Of a DNA stretch of 64,000 bases, positions 34,701 to 47,319 are shown piece by piece. Made by a program: the position numbers and the translations under genes. Each line of letters starts with the position of its first letter. Within the stretch, counting starts at the first letter, position 1. Source of the DNA: Gorsachius magnificus (Eukaryota; Chordata; Aves; Pelecaniformes; Ardeidae); assembly GCA_034008185.1 (NCBI GenBank), contig CM067082.1:86303684-86367683 (forward strand), in the 5' to 3' direction. Under the pieces are notes generated by a model that saw only the letters and a list, made by a program, of their open reading frames with translations, had not been told where the DNA came from and made no database searches.

Positions 34701-37700
34701 AAGACAAGCATCCTATACTCCCATTACTGAACCGTTGCCATGTTTGGCCCTGTTAGGCAGGCATGTTAAGACACAATTGCATGTGTGAACACCGAGCGAT
34801 TTCCTACATAGCCTGCTAAACATATCAGTGAACGTACCCGGGTCTTTACTCTTACTTAGAACTGTATGAGGGGTGTGTGTATTTTCCAGTGTTTCTGCCC
34901 CTACTTCCCCCAAAATGTCGTAAAAATAAATTACCAAGGTATCTGGGAAATAAATTCTCTAGCAAATTCACGCTAGCAGCCTTAGGCAGCGTCCAGATCC
35001 CAGCTCCAGTATCATAACTGGGCTCCCCGCAATGCCCAGCTTGTTTGTTCTTGGGGGGAATTCTTCAGCTGAGACCGCCAGGCTGGGCAGGGGGGGGATG
35101 GATGGCAAAGGGAGATTTAGGTGCCTGACACTAGGTAGATCAGTGCACACTATATCTCACAACAAGATGGGCTTCTAGCCTTTATAAACATGGAACCCCG
35201 GTAGTGGGTACTAGACACCAGATCAGTTTGATCTTATGCTGGAAATGGGAGGGGAGGACAAATGGGTTTAGCCATTCGTACTACATGCGAGGCTGGCGGC
35301 GTGTCTGGTGTGAGCTGCGTCTCGGAGTGAGGGGACGGCAAAGCTGACCTCCTGGCTGACATCCCCGGTGGTGTGGAATGAGTGATCTCTTGCAGAGGAG
35401 CTGCTGGGGGTCCCCAGGGGAAGGGAGCACAGCTACTGCATCTCCCACCACGCTCTTGATCCTGGCTGCTCAAACAGCATGATCATCTCAGAAACTGGCC
35501 ACTGCAGAGTCAGTGCAAGGCGTTTCTCTCGCCTGCCTCCTGCCACTTGATATTTTCATCACTTTCTGAGGAGCGATTAAATGGATAGTGAGCGTGTATC
35601 GGGTTTCATGGAAGTCCTGTCATTGACTTCAATAAGAGCAGGATCAGACTCTTCTAGAATCGATATAATTCATGAAAGCGCTGAATGTTATACAAGAACC
35701 AAAGCAGCGTGTTGTGTTGCAATATGATACGTATAACAAAGTTACGGGCATCCAAGCACTCAGTCTAATGGGGAAAAATGCATCCAAGCATTGCTATTAC
35801 CGAAAGCAGGGGCTGAGCTGGGTAGCCTAAGAAACGAAACTCAAGAAAATGGCAATATTTTGGATTAGCATGCCTGTGACCTGCTTGGGCAACCCTTCGA
35901 CACACCTCTCCTGTGAACTGTCCACACTGCAAACTCACCTCCGAGCTCGGCAGGGAAGGCTGTGGGTTTCACCTCTGCCAAGCCTGCACCAGAGCATCAA
36001 GAAGCTGGTTTCAACATTGGAAGGGAACAGGTGATATTTCTGCACTTCTGCTAACGGGAAGCCTCTAACCAGCTGTTAGAGGTTGAAGAAGCCAGCCAAG
36101 ACCAGAAACACCAGGGCAACACTCACAAACTGTTGGGAAGAACTGGGTGGGACTGGGCTTCTCTCCATGAAAACAAAAGCAGAGCTGTCTGCCACAGCTC
36201 ATAGCAGTCATTGTGGCTCAGTGTATCTTTTGCCAGCAAGACCTTCAGGCCAGCAGGTGAAGGCTCTTGCAGGCCCCCCCCAGCGCAGTCCCACAGCTAA
36301 TGCCCTTGCCCCCCAGCGATGAAGCCGCCGAGGGACTGGAGGTTGTATGGGAGCACCTGGGGAATGTCTTGCTTCAGCCAGGGCTGAGCGCATTAGGGCA
36401 TAGAGCCGCACCGTGCATCTCAGAAGTGAGACAGCGGCTCACCTATGGCGGCTGTATGGGTTTTGGGTTCTGCCATTTAGCAAAAGAAGGTCTCGGAACA
36501 GAAAAAAAGTGTCAGGAAAAACAATAGGAGGTCTAGCAGTCTGATAGTCTATAAATACAATACAGTGAGAATATGAGGTATAGAGCTTAAAACCAAAAAT
36601 ATTTCGTATATTAAGAAGCCTCCAGTGATTCCGCTGTGAAGATTATGCCTAGCTTTACATCCTAAAGCCTCATTTTTCTGACTTTCTGCAAAAAAGCTGC
36701 TTTCTCCTTGCAATTTTTCAATTATTTTCTCTAGCCAGAGGAGGACTTTTTTGTGTGTAAAATCTGAGGTTAATCTGACAAGGAATCTTAGAGATAAGAG
36801 CCTGAAAATTGAGACTAGGGTTTCCTGTTGGTACAGGTTTTTCAGGGGTTTTTAAAATTTTATTTTAAAGCAGCCGATCTCAAAACTCAAGGTGTAGATG
36901 CCTTTAATGTGATTATTTAGCTTTCTTCCCTGAAAAATTATTCTCCGATAAATATTTTAACAAGGGCATTGTTTCATTCGAAGAATTCTGCCATGCAATC
37001 ATTTTAACAGATCCCTCTGCTTTTAATCTGCTGCATATCAGCAACAACCTGTGCTCTCATTTAAACAAAAAGTCTACGTACCTGCTAAGGTGTTGTGCCT
37101 TTACAAGCAAAGCAGGCTGGGAAACCCTCTTCTGTCTATACTAGAATTTTATGAATGAAAATAAAACCTTAGGCAAATCAGGGAAAGCTGGGCAAGCAGC
37201 TTAAAACCTCCTAGAAGATCCGTATTTTTTTCTCTCTCCCTATTTTCTGTAGTTTAGTGCTAGTTAAACAGGTTGCTGGAGGTGCTGGTGTGGCTGCTTT
37301 TGCCAGGTGTGGTGGTACAGGTAGCCACTGATGGCTGGGAGCCTTGGGTGGCATGTGCCCGGTTAGGGGGTCTCCCCCATGCCAGGACTGTGTCCGGCAA
37401 GAGTCATGGGGGAGATGCTGGTGTTTTGAGCGTTGCTGATGGTGGGATGATGCCAGCCAGCAAGGGCTGCCGGGGATGTTATCACCAGATTGACACATGG
37501 CCTCGTGTCAGATGTAGCCAGGCCTCCCCGTGAAAAGACCACAGAGGAAATGTCGTTGTCTCCTCTCTGTGCATGACTAAGGAAAGTCTCCATCCCCTCA
37601 CACCTGTGGAGAAGATGAGATGTGTCTTGGTGCTTCTGGGATGTGGCTGAGAAGGAGAGTTGACCTTCCCTGCTCCCTTGGACAGTCAAATTCATGTGTG

Positions 37701-40700
37701 TGCTGGAGTTCCTAGTTCACAAAGAAGATCTAATTATATAGTTCATATAATAAATGACATAATTTATTACTTATATTATCTAAATAATTCAGCTATGAAT
37801 CTTACTGATTGCCATACCTGTCGCTAGAAGCCTTTGATGCAGGCAGCGTGCTGGGCTGGAGACGGCTTGGCACTGTTAGCACCAGCATCACCTTATGGCA
37901 CTGCACCAGCATCACCTGATGGCTTGTTTCATCTCGGAGCCTGCCCGCGCGGCCACACTTCTGACAGCTCCGGTGTGACTCAAGTCTGGCACAGCAAGCA
38001 TATTTGGGCTCAAGAGCTGTAAGTGGTAGGAGCTTTGCGGGTGCTATCCAAGGAGAGAAGTACCAGATAAAATTAAAACCCAGCCGGCCTTTCCTTCTTG
38101 GTGTTCAGCTATTGTCTGACCGGCAGCTTCCAAAGGCTACCCACAGATTATTTCAGATTGGTTTTTGGGGTTGGATTTTTTCTTCTTCTTCTTTTTTTTT
38201 TTTTTTTTTTTTTTTGAGGATCTTGGAAAAAGAGGGTTTCTTTAGATTTGTCACTTACGTGGTAACTCATCACCCAGCTGATATACAGCAAACCACACCA
38301 GTATCACCGGAGTGTTAAATTACTTCGTTTCTCATTGCTTACTCTGGTAGGTAGGAAAGAGCTCTCTTTCACATCGGTGGGACTAAAACACAGCACAGTG
38401 AAGTGGAAGATAAATCTGAAGTGCTATCAGATTTCTCAAATCCTAGCCCATGCTCTGCTCACTGGGGACTCCTCTGGCTCTGCAGCTGGCCTACATTTAA
38501 CCTTGTATTTCTTGCCCTTGCAGCTCCTGGGCTTTAGAAAACAGATGTCCCTGGATATCACCCTGGTTCTTTCTGTTACCTGCTTCATCCCAGATTTCAG
38601 CCTGTTAGAAGAATGGTTGATGGAACTGGTTGTTCCTCTCGTGATCCAACAGATATCCACTGCGGGAATACACCTTGTTTTCCTTGAACAGTTAAAATCT
38701 ACCAACAGGAAATAATGCTTTTGGTTTTCTGCTCTGTGGTGGTTTTTTCCAACTCAGAAATTTACTTTAAAATAATGGGGTTTTGCTTACTTTCTTTCCT
38801 GTGCCTCTCCCAACACTTACTATATTTTCTTCCTTTCCTCTTCCTATTTTCTCCCTGCAACTGTTCACAGACGTGTACTTTATCCAAGTGCACTTTATAA
38901 AACATTGCCAGCCACACCATGTGACTTTTCACTGGCCACAGCATGCAGTCTGTATTTTGGGTGGTGGTCTATGTTGTTTCAGCCACCTCTCTCCAAGACA
39001 GGGCTTAAACTCTGCTGTGCTAGACCCAGTGTGGCTCTCAGGCCAAGAGACTCCAATCTCACATCAATCATAGAAATATTTCTTAAATTAGTAGGGGTGA
39101 AAACTGTGGCTTTATGATTTATTCATCGTTTTTTAACACTTACAGGTTTTTAAGGAACCGTCTTCAGCTTCACTCACTGTATTATGCTTCCTTACGGCAG
39201 CAGCTGTTACCTATCAGAGGTCCCTCATGTCCTTTCACATGTGGGCTGACTGGACCAGAACAGGGCATCTGCTACCATTCACAGGGATCCACGTGGGATC
39301 TCACTCCATCCTGGAATTCCACTTGACTCCCCTGATAGCTCTTACAACAGGATCTGTGTTCCCGACGTAGGTCTGGAAGCATCACAGAGAAAGGACAGTA
39401 ATGCAGCAGCAGAATGTTCATTCCATTATAGGAAAGGTCAAACAATGTAACGAGCTCCACAAAGTCTGTAAGGGTGGCAATACCTTAGATGCACAGACTT
39501 AGAAGGCAGCAGTATAACAAACCCCAGAAAGAGTTTCACAAATTTAAGAAAATTCAGAGGCTATGATGGCACTTGCCACAGGAGGCAAAAAAAGCCCCAA
39601 CAAACCCAAACCAAACATCTCTCCTGTGTACCCTGTTCCAGGTCCTTGACTGTAGAGGGCTGCTAAGGCACAGAACTATTAGTCTTATTAACTTGAAATT
39701 GCATCCTGAGAAAGTGACTGAAGTTGGAAAGCTGGAGAGAAGAATTCCACTGGGGAGCCACAGAGCTGGTGGGGGACATAAACCTGTTCATTATTCTTGA
39801 GGTCTGGGGAAAATTAGGCAGAAGCAAAGAATTTATTTTGAAATACATTCTGGATATTTCAGACACTAAGTGAAATGTGCACCAGCTGAATTGTTAATGC
39901 ACTGGTGTTTCTTAAAGGGAAGAAAATCATGTAAAGTCATGGCACACAGGGGTGCTTTTTTTTTTTTTTAAGTGAGAGCTAAATTAGCGCGAGCTAAATT
40001 AGTCTGATAAACTCAGGAGAAAACTAGTCTGGACTTTTGTAACTGGGAGCTGTACCAATGTACAACACAGTAGACAACACATATGCCACCTCTCAGGGCT
40101 TGATTAAGGACTTGGGATGTGGCTCATTCCTGCCCTGGAGCTGAGCCCTCCAGGGGCTCAGAAAGTTAGGAAGGAAATGCTCTTCCTTTATCCTGAGTTT
40201 CCAACAAGCTGATTTAATCCCTCAACCTGAGAATTGCTCTAACTTTGTCTCTAATTTCTTCAGGATATCTGGATGGCCTCAGGGGACAGAGAATTAATAT
40301 TTGCAGGGAATATCATAAAAGAAGAGCTACTCCGGGCTAAGTTTTGCCTTTTGATGCATACACGTTGATGATAAAGGAGTGTCTTGGGCTAAAGAAGGAA
40401 TCAGGTTTACATCTCATGCAAAGGCTTGGTTTTACTGCTACAAGATTTAAAAATCAACTTTGATTCGGGGTTTTATAGCAATTGATTGTTGGCTTGTTTT
40501 TGTAGTAACAGCCACCATTAAAGAACTTTTCAGCTTCTTATTGAAGACACAAAAAGGGAGGGGCAAGTGGATAAAACACTTGAAATATAAGGCCGTAAGT
40601 TTTACTTTATCAATGTCTTTTTTCCTGCTCCCTTACCGATCAGAGGGAACATTTTAAATTTTGTTATATTGTTGATGATTTTAACGGTGGTCTTGCACTG

Positions 40701-43700
40701 TCCTGCATTGGGGGAGAGGAAGAGTTGGGAATCCTTCCGGACCTGTGGAAGTGGCTCATCATTCTGATGACTCTTTTGAAGAGACAACATGCAAACTGCA
40801 TACAAAGTGAGAAAAAACAGAGTAAATCCCATCAAGGAGGATAGTGTCTTCAGCACTGATTTTTTTTTTTTTTTTTTTTTCCTAACAACCTGTCTGGAGA
40901 AACACAGATTCATAACAGCTGCTCCAGGATCTGGCAAGCTGCTAACTATGTTTCACTGCTCCGGGTATTACTTTTAGGATGGTTTTTTGGATCACATATG
41001 ATAAAAGATGACTTTGCCTTAGCTGGTTATCAGCTAACAAGCACAAAAAGCAATATATAAAAGAAGAGAAATAAGGTAGCGAATGAAAATGGCATAGGAG
41101 GGAGAGAGTGGCTGCAGGAGTCATTGAGGCATATTCCAGCTGCTGCTGCAGGTGGTGCTGCCAACCTGATATAGTCGTGTCTTGATGACTGCTGGAAGAT
41201 GGAGCAGGGTGATCACCACCTTCTTGGAGAAGGCCATGCTGTTCCTTTCAGCGGCCTTGAAATAAATAATGCTCCTCCAAGAAGTATTGCAGCTTTGTCC
41301 CATTAATGTAATCAGTCCGTACGTTCAGAGTTTCTGACTCATGTCAAGCCCTGATGTTGGCAAGCCCAGGAGGGTGCTGTCTGATCTGTGGTGTCTTTAA
41401 AAGTCCACTTTACACTGGTTCATTTTGTCTCCACTGATTTTTTTTAACATTGTCATGTATCAGACTCAGTTTAACTTTCATTACTTTGAGAACTGGCTTC
41501 TTCATAAGCAGGTACGCATGCACAGAGAGCTCCACTGAGGACAGTGTTAGACACGGGCATACATTAAGGCCCAGACTAAAACGAAAGACACATAATTTTG
41601 AGGTGAGTTATGCCTCTGCAACCTCCCCTCTTTAGTGATAAAGTTATTTTCTGCAGGTAATCTTGATGTCTGCAGGTAATGTCAGTCCTCCATGACCTGA
41701 GAACTCATCCAATTTGTGTCCAACCAGTGAGTGAGTCTTTCCCAAAGCTGGGGTCTCAGCCATCTCCCTTGTGGTTCATGGTGATAGGGAGATTTGTGAG
41801 TTTGCCCTTGAACACAGCAATATCATGAGTAACCCAGAGAGCAAAGATAGGCAGCTCCATGGCAGTATAAGCTTTGCCACAAAAAAAGCTTTGGACAACT
41901 TCCACGCAAAAGTAATTGCCACCTCTGTACATGTCACTGCCTTGAGTCTGTGTCGAAGCTCATAGAGCTGGACCAACAGGACATCATCTGAGTCTGAATT
42001 TGCAGCTATAAGTTAGCTGCTTTGCCTCTCATTGACAAGACCAATTGGTGGCTATTCCAGCCATGGGCCTAGTAGGTGTCATGGTGGTGATTTGCAGCTG
42101 CAGCTTGGCTAATACCTAATCCTCTGTTCCCTCAGGGGCTACAAACCAGCCTTCTCATCGTAACGTTTGTCAATCACTGCTTTATTAGGTGTGACCCTGG
42201 GGCAGGAAGACCTAGGGGAGCTGCAAGTCTCCTCAGACAGCTCAGGACATTTCTGAAGGAATAACAAAACTTAGAATTCCTTCATATAATCTTATAATAA
42301 ACTGAAGTTTTGAAGGAAACATTCTCTTAAGCAGCTGACTAAAGTCTGTTTCCATGAAGATTCCCATTTGGGAACTGGCCTCCTTGTTTATCTTACAGAA
42401 AGTAATTTTCCAGTGTTTCAAAATTTCAAGGGGTCTTGAGAAGGTGAGAAGCAATTGCTTGTACACAAGCTGTGGGAGAGCATTTGGCATTTCTCTTCAC
42501 ACCAGTGTGTCTCTGTCTCCAGTTGGGACCCATCAGAATCCCTCCACTTGGCTGCTGCCCTGCTGTCCTCCACACACAAGCAGCACGACATCCATTTTCA
42601 CGATTTTCTCCAGTTCAGATGATCATGTAATCTGATAAAAAAGGCCATTACAGGGACTGAAAAACCATAAAAATGGGCAAGTCTTGTCCCCTCCTGACTT
42701 TCCTGCCATTACCTTTCACTCAAGCTGCCAGAAAGCAGCATCTGCTTCCCTCATTGCCCTGGCGTTTCCTTCCTGTGATGAAGGAGGATCCTCTCCCTCA
42801 TTATCAGCCACGCTTTGCCTCCTGCTTTGCACCTGTGTCTTGTTTCCCTCAATTATTATCTTCACTTTAGTTTACAACTCTTAATTTAGAAAGGAGTGAG
42901 CAAATGTGATTCTTCCCAGACACAGTTATTTTCTTCCTTACCGATCCACTGAAATGCCATAATAACTGACTCACATCCTTCCTTATTCCTTTCCTTCCTC
43001 TTCTCTTTCTCTCTCCTCAGATTCACTCCTTTTCCCAGGCTTTTCTGTTTCACCTCTCCTCCTTCCTCTCCTGCAGGCTTGTGGCACCTGCTCTGTGGCC
43101 AGCGGTGGGATGATGACACCGCATCTGTCGTGTGGTGCAAGCAGGGCATGAAGAGTGGCTCTGCACCGGGAGCGTGGGGTGCCACAAGTGGCAGCTGGGG
43201 ATGCTGGACAGCCCCAGGTGGTGTTTGGCATTGCAGCCCGTGCCCCCTTTGGGACCAACTTCTTTGTATCCCAGAAGAAGCCAACCAGCAACAGCTCAGA
43301 GATTTGGTGGTGGTGGTGGTGGCGTCAGGGGCAGAGCCCAGTGCAAATGACCTGCTCTGGTTTTAATTCCTGAAACCTGGAGGAAAGGAGCATCGTGGCG
43401 ATGGCCTTTGGATCGCCTGGAGAATGCTGTAAATTCTGAGTGAATCCCAAGCAATCTCAAGTGTCTCCTTGTCTCCTCACTCCTTGTAGCTCTTCGTAAC
43501 ACCCTTGTGACACACAGCTGCTGCGTGAGAGTGGCCCGTTCCCCGTGACAGCTTGGCCAGGCCCTAATGGCTATTTGAGATCAAACTGGCTCAGAACCCA
43601 AGGCAAATGTTGTCTTCAACATACACTGGTGTAGCTTAATACAGATAAGCTGCCTGCGAAACACGTAACCTTGCAGGGCTTGCCATTCTTAACTCAAAAT

Positions 43701-46378
43701 TTCCCTTCGGTTGACGAGAATAGCTTGTGTCAAGTAGGGCTCGCTGCGGTGAACGGCGTTGTTTGAGGAACAGGCGCTATGGTTCAACATGAGTGGAGGT
43801 GGTGGGAATTGACCTGCGGCTTCTATCGAGTGCTCAGATTCATCTCCACAGTTTTTGGCCTCTAAGTAGACAACGGCTTGATGAGGCAGTAATTTAGCCC
43901 TGGCGAGCATTGAATGCAAATGTGCCTTCCTATCAATTAAGCAGGAAGAAACATTCATTTGGCTGCAAATATCCTGACTGTTAAAGCAAGCAGTTTAATT
44001 ACTGAATCTTGGTGAAATTCAGCTTCATTGAGAAATGAAGTCTGGTTCTCTTCCCATGGGGGTGACTGCACTTCTGTTCCCTCAAGGAGTGTGGTAATTT
44101 CTTTCTGTGGTCCTCATGGTTGGTTAAAAATCAATTTTCTTTATCCTAATTCTATCTACATGAAATCCTGCTGTGTGCTACCTGCAGCCACCCCTTTGAG
44201 CCCAAATGGCTACCTGTGTTGACTATTCTTAGGTGAACTTTACCTCATAAACCTTGTGCCATTATTTAACGTGATCAAAAGCTATTATAATGGGTCTGTG
44301 TAATTAAAGTAATTAATTTAACTAATTACCTTTTCTCAGAAGGAAAATGGCTATACGTAATAAAGTATCGCTCTTGCCTTAATCTTCCACCTTATTTCTG
44401 TACAAATTCAGCCTCCCACATGTGGACCTTTTTCTCATTTAGTAAAAATAGAATAAAGCAATTTAACGGGATCTAGAAATTCTCCCGGACAGGTAATTAA
44501 AGGCTTGGTCTATTTGTCTGTCTAACTTTCATAATCTGCCAGAAACACTTATATTACTGCTTCTGGTCTAAAAGCTGGGAGATATGCTCTATGAGAAGGT
44601 CTGTGCACACCCCGAAATGTCTCCTATGCAAATATTTGGGATTTTGACACTTAACTCGGAAGAATAATAGAGGTGGAACTACTTAATAAGAAAAAAATAT
44701 TCACTTGGTTTTCATTATTCACCCCACCTGTTGCCCCCAAAGGCTCAAATCCAAATGTTTTGAAACCAAAATCCTGACCTGGGATTGTAAAGTTAGTGTA
44801 TTTTTTTTAGCTGTTAAGGAAAAATACGCTGCCAGTTCCTCGCATGCCGTAAATTGGCACATCTTTATTGAAGCCAGTTGTGCTCTGTTGACTTTGCATT
44901 AAATGAATAGCTGGTCCATTGTATTCTGAGTCTCTATCCAATTCTCATTAAAATCAAAGAATACTCTTGCCAGCTTCCTAGAAAGTTAGATCAGACTCTG
45001 GGAAGGAATGGGCAAAACTGTAATTTGTGTGATTTTTTTAATATCGTACCCAAGAAAGATATTTATGCAAATGTCCTTGGCTAAATTCCAACAAGCAGAG
45101 CTGGTGACTTCAAACAACCTTCATTCCCCCACCTCGAGGGTCCCAGAACCAATGCAAAGAACTCTATAAAATATTTAAAATTCAGCTCTGAGGCCACTAA
45201 TACTAAACGGCACTCCTCAGCTCCAAATGCCAAACAGATGACCAGAGGGAAAGATTTAATGTTCCTGATCTCCGATAGGATAAGAAAAAAACTTGAAGTT
45301 TCAAATTTGCCCTTTCATCTCATCAACAAGCCACAATGGATGAAAGAAACGTGCTACATGATTCTAGGTCAGTGAGAAGAGGGAAAAGATGCGTGACAAT
45401 GAGTCATCTGGTACAAAGCACAAGGATTCAGTAAATAAAGCATTTTTCCTTTTCTTTCTTTTTTTTTTTTTTCAGGCAAACTGCCTTTTATCTGATAAGG
45501 GCTGCATGGCAGATGTGTATTTCCAAGAGTGCCACTCTCTAGAGGCAAGAGAGCAGAAGAATACCAGGAACTCCTGGGCAACCTACTTCTCCTGTGTATT
45601 AGTTCGCATGGTCTTTTTAGCGGAGCTTCTATCTCAGCAAACCAGGGGAATCGCGGGCAGCGCACATACTGATAAAGCTGTTCTCCTCTGAGACTGACCC
45701 CCAGCCACTAACTCAAGTCCTTGGACTGCTCACTTACAGATTTACAGTGCCCTCAATCAGTCCTGCAAATAAAAACAAGGAACAGGGACTGGTGTTAATA
45801 AGAGGCTCTGAATTAGAAACCTTGTGATTTGCTGCTGGCACAGACAGACCAGTACAACCTCATCAGCCCTGCTAATAAACTTCAGTCACAGCACTGACCT
45901 GCTGACAGGCTCCACAAGCTGATGATATCTTGCAGCTTTTGAGCAAAGACTGTTTCACATCTCAGTGCGGAAGCCTTCTTTATTATGTTATTTTTAGATT
46001 AATGTTTTTATCAGGGAGCTAGAGTGAAAACAGAAGCTGAGGAAGAGGGGAGGGCTGTGACATCAATATTTTCAAATGCTTCTCTCTCCCCCTGTCCCTT
46101 AATCTATGCTGAGTTACCATTCAGTGATGGAGCCTTGCAACTCCACTCGTCTCCCAGCAAGAAGTCAAGGACCACAACACGGCAGTGCTGGATATCGAAG
46201 AAAGAACTCAGTTCATGAAGGGGGTCCCAGCCCCAGGAACCTGCTGTCTCAGTAGAGGTTGAGAGACGATGCGTGGCTGGTGGCAGGCAGGGAACAGTGA
46301 ACCAAAAGTCTACAGGGGTCAACGTAACCATCTCAGCACCGCTCTATATAGGGCTGCCTGCTGACACGCCTGTACCCT
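31776..46378. other. intergenic DNA, no gene seen
   Basis: The open frames are short and scattered. Simple tracts include T runs at 38191-38215, 39957-39970 and 40860-40880, a short AGCTAAATTAG direct repeat near 39986-40004, and (TGG)n at 43305-43322. An AT-rich, TAATTA-bearing stretch near 44.3 kb is listed separately. I recognise no coding exon, RNA gene or further transposon here. Confidence 0.5.
44230..44560. promoter_or_regulatory. AT-rich TAATTA-cluster, candidate conserved element
   Basis: TAATTA occurs at 44301-44306, 44310-44315, 44323-44328 and again at 44494-44499, in complex non-repetitive AT-rich sequence. Homeodomain motif clusters of this kind are common in conserved noncoding elements near neural genes. 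No conservation data were available. Confidence 0.22.
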
Positions 46379-46441
46379 CAGGACACACACACACCCCCTC
46401 AGGTACACACACGCCCCCCCTTAGGTACACACACACCCCCC
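46379..46441. repeat. imperfect CA/C-rich minisatellite
   Basis: Three imperfect units of about 20 bp, each of the form 'tcaggtacacacac' plus a C run, are arranged in tandem. Confidence 0.75.
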
Positions 46442-46610
46442 AGACCTTGTGAACCGTCTGCCCCAAGTGCATCCATGCTGCACATCACAAGATACACCTG
46501 CTGAGGAGGCCCCTGCCCTGTGCTACACCACCTCTGGAAAGCTCCCCGTAGTACCAGGCCTGGATGTTATGCACCTCAGCACGCCCACTGCTGCCACTGT
46601 GTTAACCTGG

Positions 46611-46644
46611 AATCATAGAATATCTCAAGTTGGAAGGGACCCAT
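46611..46644 (-). mobile_element. CR1 LINE terminal fragment (about 35 bp)
   Basis: AATCATAGAATATCTCAAGT followed by TGGAAGGGACCC is the reverse-complemented CR1 3' tip. Similarity ends right after it. Confidence 0.65.
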
Positions 46645-47220
46645 AACATGCGGCATCTGGATGGTGTCTGCTTGGTGTTAGGTGGCTGCTACCCATCGTG
46701 CCTTCGCAGCTTTGTGTGTGCATCATGCAGACTCTGTCTGACAGATGTGAGTGGGCACCAACAAAGCAGGTAGGAATCAGAGTCAAACCAAGCAGGAGGG
46801 CCAATTCTTCATGCAGTAGCGTCTAGACCTGGGGGACCCTTTCCAAAAGGAAGTGAAGCTTTTTATGGTTTAGATGGGTTCATGAAAGATTGAGGTAACC
46901 ATTTAATAACTGTTGGAGGTTACTCAACATACAGAGAAACCTCCAGCACAGAAAGGCCATGAGCAAAAAATAGTTGAATCCTGGGGAGGTGTCAGTAGAA
47001 AATTTCATAAACATTTGCCCTGGCCATAAGCATTCCTTAGGCATCTGTGGGTCACTGCTGGAGATATGACATGGAGGCATCTAGACCTTTGTTATCACCT
47101 GCAACACCATCCTGATGCTCATCTTGCATCTGCAGGAGCATGTGTCCTAACAGTGGCCCACTGATGTCTGGATGTGAAAGGTTGCCTTCGGAGGTTCTTG
47201 TGGTCTTCACTTTGGGAAGT

Positions 47221-47319
47221 AAGTATGTGTATTTATATATTTATAAATATGTGTTATATATTTATTAATATTTATAAAAATATGTATAAATATATATATT
47301 TTTTTATATATATATATTC
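47221..47319. repeat. AT-rich low-complexity tract
   Basis: About 100 bp is almost pure A/T with TATA and TTTATAAA steps, ending in (TA)n. Confidence 0.85.

Noticed and set aside
40602..40937. 111-codon minus-strand frame with a hydrophobic segment
   Set aside because: Part of it is a poly-Lys run from the T-tract at 40860-40880. No family or splice context is seen.
41110..42240. Minus-strand fragments that look somewhat protein-like in shifting frames (for example LYELRHRLKA near 41.95 kb)
   Set aside because: I could not assign them to a family, and the frames change several times. A decayed retrocopy is possible but unsupported without a database search.
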